Positions 1 through 6,349 of a stretch of 19,768 nucleotides of DNA are shown piece by piece. This stretch comes from Alistipes sp. UBA928. GTDB taxonomy: Bacteria; Bacteroidota; Bacteroidia; Bacteroidales; Rikenellaceae. The stretch spans positions 1 through 19,768 of the forward strand of contig DBDQ01000047.1 in assembly GCA_002293665.1 (NCBI GenBank), written 5' to 3'. The position numbers and the translations under genes are program-made. Within the stretch, counting starts at the first letter, position 1. Each line of letters starts with the position of its first letter. The notes below the pieces were generated by a model. It made no database searches. It was not told the DNA's origin and saw only the letters and a program-made list of their open reading frames with translations.

Positions 1-1
1 C

Positions 2-418
2 GGCGGAATGCCCTGCACGATGGTTCGCCTGAACCTCGTTAAAGGCCTCGGCCCCGTGCTGCAACTCGCCGAAGGGTGGACGGTAGACATCGACCCCACC
101 GCCCACAAGATACTCGACGACCGCACAGATAAGGGTTGGCCGACGACATGGTTTGCGCCGAGGCTGAACGACACCGAAAACTTTAAGGATGTCTACTCGG
201 TGATGAACTGCTGGGGTGCTAACCACGGCTCTATCTGCGCTGGACACGTCGGGGCAGACCTCATCACACTCGCCTCGATGTTGCGTATTCCCGTTTCGAT
301 GCACAACGTGGCCGACGAGGACATTTTCCGTCCCGCCGCCTGGGGTGCGTTCGGCATGGATAAGGAGGGGTCGGACTATCGCGCGTGTGCCACCTACGGC
401 CCGCTTTACAAGAAGTGA
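2..418 (+). CDS. fucI: L-fucose isomerase, C-terminal part (5' end outside window)
   Basis: This is the last 138 codons of an L-fucose isomerase, which interconverts L-fucose and L-fuculose in the cytoplasm with a divalent metal. The frame is open from base 2, so the gene begins upstream of the window; full-length FucI is about 590 residues. Recognisable family segments are [19 protein letters not shown] near the start, [20 protein letters not shown], then the active-site stretch with WGANHGS and [18 protein letters not shown], and the closing [19 protein letters not shown] followed by [13 protein letters not shown]. The histidine in NHGS is the conserved catalytic-site histidine of the family. 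Five bases separate its stop from the mutarotase gene, so the two are almost certainly co-transcribed with fucP. A less likely alternative is the related D-arabinose isomerase activity, which this enzyme family also shows. Confidence 0.95.
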   Translation, partial: GGMPCTMVRLNLVKGLGPVLQLAEGWTVDIDPTAHKILDDRTDKGWPTTWFAPRLNDTENFKDVYSVMNCWGANHGSICAGHVGADLITLASMLRIPVSMHNVADEDIFRPAAWGAFGMDKEGSDYRACATYGPLYKK

Positions 419-423
419 TCCTT

Positions 424-807
424 ATGAACCTCAAACAAGGCTATCCGGTAGAGGCGGCGGGGAAAACCCGTCGTTTCTGCCAGATTATCGAGTTGAATCC
501 CGACACTCTCGACCAATATAAATATTGGCACGACAGCCGTAATATATGGCCGGAGATACCTGCCGGGATTCGTCGCGCCGGTATCCTCGACATGGAAATA
601 TACGTCCACGGCACGACGGGGATAATGATACTCACCACGCCCGTCGATTTCGACTGGGAGACGGCGTTTGGTGCGTTAGCCGATATGGAGCGGCAAGCAG
701 AATGGGAGGCTTTCGTAGCTCCCTTCCAACTTGCCGGCACCGGTCGCTCCGACGAGAAATGGAAGCTTTGCGAGCGGATATTCTCGCTTACCGACGCCCT
801 GCCCTAA
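424..807 (+). CDS. L-rhamnose mutarotase-family protein (likely L-fucose mutarotase role)
   Basis: The 127-residue product belongs to the RhaM/YiiL (DUF718) mutarotase family. These small dimeric alpha/beta-barrel proteins speed the exchange between alpha and beta anomers of a 6-deoxyhexose. Visible family signs are CQIIELNPDTLDQYKYWHD near residues 19-37, the WPEIPAGIRRAGILDMEIY block, and the EWEAFVAPFQ region with the aromatic/acidic pattern seen before the C-terminus. I chose the ATG at 424 over an in-frame ATG at 385 because the latter lies inside fucI and the family begins shortly before this point. It sits 5 bp after fucI and 37 bp before fucP, so it probably acts on L-fucose, supplying the anomer that FucI uses. 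Sequence family says rhamnose mutarotase; context says fucose. No trouble with length: family members are about 100-125 residues. Confidence 0.88.
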   Translation: MNLKQGYPVEAAGKTRRFCQIIELNPDTLDQYKYWHDSRNIWPEIPAGIRRAGILDMEIYVHGTTGIMILTTPVDFDWETAFGALADMERQAEWEAFVAPFQLAGTGRSDEKWKLCERIFSLTDALP

Positions 808-844
808 ACAGACCCTTAAACCGAAAACTGCGAAAACCTTTAAA

Positions 845-2164
845 ATGAAAAACGACAAACAATCCCTCCTTAAACACGAAGGCATCAACTATCTGATACC
901 TTTTATATTGATAACTTTCTGCTTTGCCTTGTGGGGTTTTGCCAACGACATCACCAATCCGATGGTGAAAGCCTTCTCGAAGATATTCCGCATGAGCGTC
1001 ACCGAAGGGGCACTCGTTCAGGTCGCTTTTTACGGCGGATACGCAGTGGCGGCTTTCCCGGCGGCAATCTTCATCCGCAAATACTCATACAAAGCGGGGA
1101 TATTGCTGGGGTTGGGCCTCTATGCCGTGGGGGTGTTGATGTTCTTTCCAGCCAAACTGACCGGCAACTACTATCCGTTCCTGCTCGCCTATCTGGTGAT
1201 GACCATAGGCCTGTCGTTCCTCGAAACGAGCGCCAACCCCTACATCCTGTCGATGGGCAGCGAACAGACCTCGACCCGGAGGTTGAATTTCGCCCAGTCG
1301 TTCAATCCGCTCGGTTCGATAATGGGAATGTTCGTGGCCATGAAGTTCATTCAGGCCCGTATGAACCCCATGAGTACCGACGAGAGGGCACTGCTTCCTC
1401 CGGCCGAATTCGAGGCTCTGAAACAAAACGACCTCGATGTGGTATCGACACCCTATCTATTGTTAGGGGCGGTGATAATCCTCGTGTTTTTGGTAATCCG
1501 TTTCGCGAAGATGCCGCGCAACCATGAGGGAGGGCATTCGATAAATTTCCTTCCGACCCTCAAACGGATATTCTCGATCCCGAATTACAGGGAGGGGGTT
1601 ATAGCGCAGTTCTTCTATATCGGCGTGCAGATCATGGCCTGGACTTTCATCATCCAGTACGGAACGCGCATCTTCATGGGAGAGGGATACGGTATGTCCG
1701 AACAGGCCGCCGAGGTGCTGTCGCAGAGATACAACATCGTGGCGATGGTAATATTTATTTGCAGCCGCTTCATCTGCACCTGGCTGATGAAATTCGTCAA
1801 CGCTTCGCGCCTGCTGACGTTCTTCGCCGTCGCAGGGGGGATATTGACCGTCGGGGTAATCGCGTTTCAGAATATATTCGGTCTCTACTGCCTGGTGGGT
1901 GTGTCGGCCTGTATGTCGCTGATGTTCCCGACCATCTACGGCATTGCTCTCAAAGGATTGGGAGATGATGCCAAGTTCGGAGCGGCAGGGCTTATCATGG
2001 CCATCCTCGGAGGCGCCGTCCTTCCGCCGTTTCAGGCAAGGATAATAGATGCGGGAACCCTGTGGGGAATACCCGCGGTGAATCTGTCGTTCGTGTTGCC
2101 GCTCGTATGTTTCGTGGTGATACTTGTCTACGGGCTAAGGTCTTACCGCAGACATCTGGGTTAG
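845..2164 (+). CDS. fucP: L-fucose:H+ symporter, MFS family
   Basis: The 439-residue protein is an inner-membrane major facilitator of the FHS/FucP group, which imports L-fucose with a proton. Its length matches E. coli FucP (438). The N-terminus reads YLIPFILITFCFALWGFAND, the typical first helix of this group with the conserved acidic residue, followed by Y-G-G-Y-A-V in helix 2 and FLETSANPYI in the first half, the signature of FHS transporters. About twelve hydrophobic segments can be counted. A shorter start at the ATG at 845 was chosen because the longer frame would begin inside the mutarotase gene and adds 38 polar residues before the first helix. It is the last gene of the fuc run. Its last 30 bp are antisense to the end of the lipoate ligase gene, so no separate terminator lies between them. 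Other FHS substrates such as glucose/galactose cannot be excluded by sequence, but the fucI neighbour favours fucose. Confidence 0.92.
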   Translation: MKNDKQSLLKHEGINYLIPFILITFCFALWGFANDITNPMVKAFSKIFRMSVTEGALVQVAFYGGYAVAAFPAAIFIRKYSYKAGILLGLGLYAVGVLMFFPAKLTGNYYPFLLAYLVMTIGLSFLETSANPYILSMGSEQTSTRRLNFAQSFNPLGSIMGMFVAMKFIQARMNPMSTDERALLPPAEFEALKQNDLDVVSTPYLLLGAVIILVFLVIRFAKMPRNHEGGHSINFLPTLKRIFSIPNYREGVIAQFFYIGVQIMAWTFIIQYGTRIFMGEGYGMSEQAAEVLSQRYNIVAMVIFICSRFICTWLMKFVNASRLLTFFAVAGGILTVGVIAFQNIFGLYCLVGVSACMSLMFPTIYGIALKGLGDDAKFGAAGLIMAILGGAVLPPFQARIIDAGTLWGIPAVNLSFVLPLVCFVVILVYGLRSYRRHLG

Positions 2165-2764
2165 CGAGTCGATAAATCTGTCTAAAAACGCCTCCGTGGG
2201 GATGTCCATCCCCGGCATTGTATTGAGATTCATCACGGTGCCGGGGACGGATGCCACGCGACGGCCTCTTTTCGCGGGGTCGCCTTTCAGGGCTTTTCGC
2301 ATCGCATCGAGGTCGGCGGCGTGCAGCAATGTTCCGTGAAAAAGCCTGCGGCCTTTCTTTACGCAGGATGCCGTGCCTGAGATTTTTTTACCGTCGACAA
2401 GCAATTCCCCACGGGGGCCTGCCACGAATTCGATGCCCATACTTTTCAGGGCGGCTATTATCGGCGCGTGAGGTTTGTCGTCGAGCGGTGCGCTTTCGTC
2501 CACAGAGGTGATAAAAGAATAATTGATGTTTCCGAGGTCATGCCAAACAGCCCCGCCGCCCGAAATTCTTCTCAGGACGGGAATGGCGTTCCGGCTGCAA
2601 TATTCGAGGTCGGCCTCGGCTTCGGGCGACTGGTTGCGCCCGACAACAACACACGGCGAGTTGATGTAAAACAATAAAAAATCCCCCTTACGCTCCGTGA
2701 GCAGTTCCCGCTCCAGTGCAAAATTCTGTACAGGGTCGGTCGAAGGACTTTTTATTATTGTCAT
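2135..2764 (-). CDS. lplA: Lipoate-protein ligase A, short form
   Basis: This 209-residue protein is a biotin/lipoate-ligase-fold (BPL/LplA) enzyme that activates lipoate with ATP and attaches it to the lysine of lipoyl domains. The lipoate-binding motif RRISGGGAVWHDLGN begins at residue 65 and is followed by NYSF; the catalytic lysine is in GKKISGTA (about K127), followed by FHGTLL. E. coli LplA has 338 residues with a C-terminal accessory domain; that domain is absent here. The short form could need a separate accessory protein, could work as an octanoyl/lipoyl transferase, or could act on activated lipoate. It is last in a minus-strand series with the E1/E2/E3 genes, so the E2 lipoyl domain (K43) is its obvious substrate. 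A 129 bp gap holding a long inverted repeat separates it from the dehydrogenase gene, and I see no good promoter of its own. Its end overlaps fucP by 30 bp. Confidence 0.88.
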   Translation of the reverse strand: MTIIKSPSTDPVQNFALERELLTERKGDFLLFYINSPCVVVGRNQSPEAEADLEYCSRNAIPVLRRISGGGAVWHDLGNINYSFITSVDESAPLDDKPHAPIIAALKSMGIEFVAGPRGELLVDGKKISGTASCVKKGRRLFHGTLLHAADLDAMRKALKGDPAKRGRRVASVPGTVMNLNTMPGMDIPTEAFLDRFIDSLTQMSAVRP

Positions 2765-2893
2765 CGTAATACAATTATGAATTATGAATTATGGATTATG
2801 AATTATGAGTTGATGTGTGCTTCGCACGTTTATAATCTATTTACAAAACATAAGCCTGCGGTATATGCCGCACCTGAATCCATAATCCATAAT
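2765..2893. other. Intergenic gap with a long AT-rich inverted repeat and two small hairpins
   Basis: This 129 bp spacer between the SorE-like dehydrogenase gene and lplA holds mostly repeat. Copies of the heptamer ATTATGA/ATTATGG fill both flanks in opposite orientation. Between the flanks lie two small palindromes: GTGC-TTC-GCAC near 2817 and TGCGG-TATATG-CCGCA near 2856. I find no TAnnTTTG box well placed for lplA and no open frame of note. Confidence 0.7.
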
Positions 2894-2909
2894 CTATAAT
2901 TCATAATTC
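2773..2909. repeat. 137 bp element with about 33 bp imperfect terminal inverted repeats
   Basis: The left arm (about 2773-2805) reads as tandem ATTATGAATTATGA-type units. The reverse complement of the right arm (about 2877-2909) matches it with roughly 31 of 34 positions identical by eye. The right arm overlaps the last codons of the SorE-like dehydrogenase gene (stop at 2894), so the repeat supplies part of that C-terminus (NYEL). A transcript could fold into a long A/U-rich stem. Similar AATTATGAATTATG strings are familiar between genes in Bacteroidota. There is no transposase, so this is either a miniature non-autonomous element or a repeat of unknown function. Confidence 0.7.
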
Positions 2910-4159
2910 AACAAATAGTTTTCGGCTTCAACGCTCCACAGACCGTTGTGACGGCGGCATATCTCGTCGAGGGCGGCGAACAGAGGGTCGGTCGCGCCTT
3001 TTTCGGCAAAGTCGGCGATGGCTGTAAGAGGCATTTCGATATGGGTGTATATCAACTTCTTGCCTCCGGGAATTTCGGGCAGGCGCATAGTTGTGTCGAT
3101 AACCGCATCCAAGCCTCCGATGTGGGTCACGAGGCCCGCGGGGTCAAGGCCGCCGTCCATTAATGCCAGCCCCTCGCGCATATCGTCGGTGTTGCCCCCG
3201 CTCGTCCCCGCAATGTGGGTCGAGGCGTAGTGGACGTTGTAGAAGTTCATCGAGGCACGGAATGCGGGATTTGCCGGGCCGGCAAAGAAGTTGAGGCAAC
3301 CGTCTGTGGCGAGTATCGCATCGGCCTGTTCGACCACAGGCGCGACGGGTGCAAAGACGAAAACATCGTCGAAACCTTTTCCGTCTGTAAGTTCACGCAA
3401 CCCGGCGGGAACGTCATCCATCCCGGAAGTATTAACATAGCGCAGGTCGATACCCCGTTTCGCCGCCTCTGTGGGAGGATAGAGCGACGCGGCACGGTCG
3501 AGGCGCGTTTGGTCGATGTCGGTCACGACCAGCAGGCGTGGGGTGCGGTCGCGGCGGATGGCGTAATTTATCGCCGCAAGCCCCATCGGACCTACACCCG
3601 CGAGGATGGCCATGTTGCCCCCCTCGACTATGTCCATCCGGTGGATGTATGAGCCGGGAGTTGTGTGGTAGTTGGCGTGCATCGCCCCGATGACGCACGA
3701 AAGCGGCTCGGAGAGGGATGCGCGGTAGAACCCGTCGCCCTCGAAGCGCAGCAGGCAGTCCTGCTCCATCACCTCGGCGGGAATCACGATGTAGGTCGCA
3801 TCGCCGCCAATATATTTATAGGAATAACCCGGAGCACCCGCGATACCCACCGGCCCGCCGGGATAGTTGAGTGCGGGCTGGATCGAGAACCGATCGCCGG
3901 GCGAAAACCGATCGCGCCACCGTGCGCCCACCTCCACCAGATCGCCCGCAAACTCGTGGCCTATGATGACGGGATTTCGCGCAACGTCGCGGGGCACCCG
4001 TTTATGCACATCGGCCTCGTGAGTGGCTTTGTACGATGACATGCAGATCGAGTCGCACACCACCCGAGCAAGTATCTCACCCTCGCTGATAGCCGGCAAC
4101 TCGAACTCCTCCAACCTCAGATCGTTCTTCCCGTAAAGCCTCACCGCCCGTGTCTTCAT
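2894..4159 (-). CDS. Zinc-dependent medium-chain dehydrogenase, L-sorbose-1-phosphate reductase (SorE)-like
   Basis: The 421-residue protein is a zinc-binding medium-chain dehydrogenase. Its N-terminal GroES-like part carries the catalytic zinc ligands C39 (SICMSS) and H68-E69 (GHEF), and its Rossmann part carries the nucleotide loop GVGPMG. The usual four-cysteine structural zinc lobe is not seen. The long IQPALNYPGGPVGIAGAPGY segment, GGDATYIVIPAEVMEQDC, FDDVFVFAPVAPVVEQ and the C-terminal PGGKKLIY plus MPLTAIADFAEKG are traits I associate with the SorE group, which reduces L-sorbose 1-phosphate to D-glucitol 6-phosphate. That assignment is by memory of the family and its substrate is inference. 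It starts 8 bp after the SDR stop, in one operon with a SrlD-like SDR, the natural partner for moving a keto group through a polyol phosphate. Its 3' end runs into an inverted repeat. Confidence 0.82.
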   Translation of the reverse strand: MKTRAVRLYGKNDLRLEEFELPAISEGEILARVVCDSICMSSYKATHEADVHKRVPRDVARNPVIIGHEFAGDLVEVGARWRDRFSPGDRFSIQPALNYPGGPVGIAGAPGYSYKYIGGDATYIVIPAEVMEQDCLLRFEGDGFYRASLSEPLSCVIGAMHANYHTTPGSYIHRMDIVEGGNMAILAGVGPMGLAAINYAIRRDRTPRLLVVTDIDQTRLDRAASLYPPTEAAKRGIDLRYVNTSGMDDVPAGLRELTDGKGFDDVFVFAPVAPVVEQADAILATDGCLNFFAGPANPAFRASMNFYNVHYASTHIAGTSGGNTDDMREGLALMDGGLDPAGLVTHIGGLDAVIDTTMRLPEIPGGKKLIYTHIEMPLTAIADFAEKGATDPLFAALDEICRRHNGLWSVEAENYLLNYEL

Positions 4160-4167
4160 ACCAATCT

Positions 4168-5229
4168 CTAATTTAGCATTATTTGACCGCCGGTAACGGG
4201 CAGCGCCTGCCCCGTCTCGCAGGTCTGTTCCACGAGATACATCACGGCCCGCGCGACATCCTCCGGGGTCGTTCCCTTACCCATCGGCACCTGCGCCATG
4301 TAGTGCCGCCGCACATCGTCTATCGTTTTCGCGCCGGGAACTTTCCCCGCCGCGAGGTACTGCACGAAAAGTCCGTTCTCGGGATCGCTCCACAGCGGCC
4401 CGTCGTAGAAGTTGCCGGGGCACACGCTGTTGACCTTTATGCGGTGCGGCGCAAGCTCCAACGCGAACGACTGGGTGAGTCCCACCCCGCCAAACTTCCC
4501 GCCCGCGTAGGCAAAGTTTGCCCGAGAGCCGCGCAGACCCGACTTCGAGTTTATCTGCACCATGTCGCCGTAGTTCTCGGGCGCCCATTGGTTTTGAATC
4601 TTCATCACTGGTGCAACGGCCTTCACGCAGTAGAACCAGGCGTTGTAGTTGACCCTCGTCACGAAGTCGAAAGTCTCGGGCGTCATCGACTCAATGTCGC
4701 CCGCCCTCAGCACCCCGGCGTTGCTGACGAAAAGATCGACCCCGCCGAACTCCTCCACCGTCCGCCGAACGAGCGCCTCCACACTCCTGTGGTCGGATAC
4801 GTCTGTTTTCACGAACAGGGCACCTATCGCGTCGGCCGCGGTCCGCCCCGCCACCTCGTTCAGATCGGCCACCACGACACAAGCCCCCTCGTCGGCAAGA
4901 CACCGCGCGATACCCTCGCCGAATCCCTGCGCCGCACCGGTGACGATCGCCACCCGTCCGCGCATCCTTCCCGAGGCGGTAGCGTCGCCAACCGCCAAAG
5001 TCCCGATGCCCTCGATGTGTATCAGATCGGGCGCGCGGCCCTTCGCCTCGCGGTACCATTCGATCGCGTCACGAACCTCGTCGAGGTCGGTAAAATCGGG
5101 CAGGCTGAGCATGCTGCCGCCCGCGGCGGGAGGGGGATCGTCGTCGCTAAGCAACCGGAGCGTCTTCAGCCCGCGCCCGTCGAGCATCATCCGGATCGCG
5201 GGAAGTATCTGTTCTATCGTTCTATCCAT
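4168..5229 (-). CDS. Short-chain dehydrogenase, sorbitol-6-phosphate dehydrogenase (SrlD)-like, with N-terminal extension
   Basis: The 353-residue protein has a classical SDR domain from about residue 90: cofactor motif TGAAQGFG at 97-104, NAG at 170-172, and the catalytic set S228, Y241 and K245 (YAGGK). The segments INSKSG, KFGGVGLTQSFALELA and the end TGQALPVTGGQIML resemble E. coli SrlD, which oxidises glucitol 6-phosphate to fructose 6-phosphate. Classical SDRs have about 250 residues; here about 90 extra residues come first, with a PDLIHIEGIGTLAVG segment that recalls the hinge before the SDR half of bifunctional rhamnulose-phosphate aldolase/dehydrogenases. The start ATG overlaps the end of the PHP gene by 8 bp, pointing to coupled translation. 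The SorE-like dehydrogenase follows after 8 bp. The family is firm; the substrate is not known. Confidence 0.83.
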   Translation of the reverse strand: MDRTIEQILPAIRMMLDGRGLKTLRLLSDDDPPPAAGGSMLSLPDFTDLDEVRDAIEWYREAKGRAPDLIHIEGIGTLAVGDATASGRMRGRVAIVTGAAQGFGEGIARCLADEGACVVVADLNEVAGRTAADAIGALFVKTDVSDHRSVEALVRRTVEEFGGVDLFVSNAGVLRAGDIESMTPETFDFVTRVNYNAWFYCVKAVAPVMKIQNQWAPENYGDMVQINSKSGLRGSRANFAYAGGKFGGVGLTQSFALELAPHRIKVNSVCPGNFYDGPLWSDPENGLFVQYLAAGKVPGAKTIDDVRRHYMAQVPMGKGTTPEDVARAVMYLVEQTCETGQALPVTGGQIMLN

Positions 5230-6349
5230 CGGTGCAATGTTTTATCACTTTATGGCCCAACGCGGCGTAGTGGTCGCGAAACTCGGGATGGTACCGCTCC
5301 GCGTGGTGTGCGTAAAGGGCCTGATGACCCGCCACGACACACGCTCCGAGGTAGTTGAGTTCTTTCAGGCGTGGTGTGAGGGGTTCGCCGCCGCGCGTGG
5401 TGAGCACGAGCGGTTCACGGGCGGGAGTGTTGTGCTCGCTGCCGAAGGTGACGGCGAAACCTTCGTCCCACAACCACCCGGCGTAGTGTTCGAGGAAGGC
5501 GGCGCTGTTGCGCGCAGTGATAAACTCCACGCTGTGAATACCCATCGCTCGAAGCGCGTCGGCAGCCTCGGGCAGATCGGCCTCGAACTCCGTGAAGCGG
5601 CCCTCCGCGTCGTCGGCGAGGAATGGGTAGGTCGGAATACCTCCCGCCTCCTCGATCATGAGCACCACCATTTCCACAGGCAGGAACGCCGCCGGTGTCT
5701 CGGCCACGAAAGCCGCACCGCCCGCCTTCAGCAGCGCCGCCCGAATCTCGTTCTCCACTCCGGCCACATCATCGAGCGAAGAGCTCAAAGTCTTCCCCCC
5801 GAAAAGTTTTTCAAGCAAAGCCTGCGCGCGTAGCAAATTCCCCTCCTTATATACCGCCAACCGCAGCGCCTTGGCCAAATGCCGCTCACCCGGCAAACCC
5901 AGGGTAAGAGTGCGGACGATCTCATCGAAATCGAGAGCCGGAATATCGACCCCCGCCATCAACCCGTTCAATTTCTCACACATGGCTCTAATACGCATGA
6001 CCGACTCCGCACGAACCGCAACCATCCGACTCTCCCAGGTCTCGGACGTCCGCGCCGGAAAAGCCAGCCCCTTGCCACTCAGGTAAACGCGGCCCGGATT
6101 GGCCGGATCGTTCACCCTCACCCCCGCGCGCTGAAGCTCCTCGTCGAGCCCCCGCATCTCGATGTTGAACAGCGGATATAGCCTGCGCGCGCGACAACCC
6201 TCGTCCCACTCGGCAAAGCCGTCGGTAGTGTCGAAGTCATTGATCCCCACCACCCCGATACCTTCCGCCACCGCCGCGTCGAGCACCTGCGCGATGCTGT
6301 CGAAAGCGCTGAACGAGTAAGGCGTGTGTATGTGGGCATTGACATTCAT
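5222..6349 (-). CDS. PHP-domain metal-dependent phosphoesterase
   Basis: The 375-residue protein starts with the PHP signature NAHIHTPYSFS (metal ligands H6 and H8), followed by GINDFDTTDGF about 30 residues on, NIEMRG (the glutamate ligand region) and a late GSEHNTP that resembles the family's last metal site. PHP proteins are trinuclear metal phosphoesterases that hydrolyse phosphate esters in the cytoplasm; the substrate of this branch is unknown. The ATG at 6349 overlaps the E1 stop as ATGA, so translation is probably coupled; in-frame upstream codons lie inside the E1 gene and are unlikely. The middle of the protein (about 110-240), with MCEKLNGLMAGVDIPALDF and FGGKTLSSSLDDV, looks like a helical insert between the PHP halves. 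In this operon it could remove phosphate from a sugar phosphate or dispose of a damaged intermediate; both are guesses. Confidence 0.85.
   Translation of the reverse strand: MNVNAHIHTPYSFSAFDSIAQVLDAAVAEGIGVVGINDFDTTDGFAEWDEGCRARRLYPLFNIEMRGLDEELQRAGVRVNDPANPGRVYLSGKGLAFPARTSETWESRMVAVRAESVMRIRAMCEKLNGLMAGVDIPALDFDEIVRTLTLGLPGERHLAKALRLAVYKEGNLLRAQALLEKLFGGKTLSSSLDDVAGVENEIRAALLKAGGAAFVAETPAAFLPVEMVVLMIEEAGGIPTYPFLADDAEGRFTEFEADLPEAADALRAMGIHSVEFITARNSAAFLEHYAGWLWDEGFAVTFGSEHNTPAREPLVLTTRGGEPLTPRLKELNYLGACVVAGHQALYAHHAERYHPEFRDHYAALGHKVIKHCTDG

Noticed and set aside
2773..2909. CRISPR-like reading of the repeated ATTATGA units
   Set aside because: The units are contiguous 7-base repeats without unique spacers, in two opposite arms, and no cas gene is present.
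4183..5833. Two overlapping plus-strand open frames of more than 390 codons opposite the SDR and PHP genes
   Set aside because: Both run across the boundary of two real minus-strand genes and have no motif, signal peptide or sensible start context.
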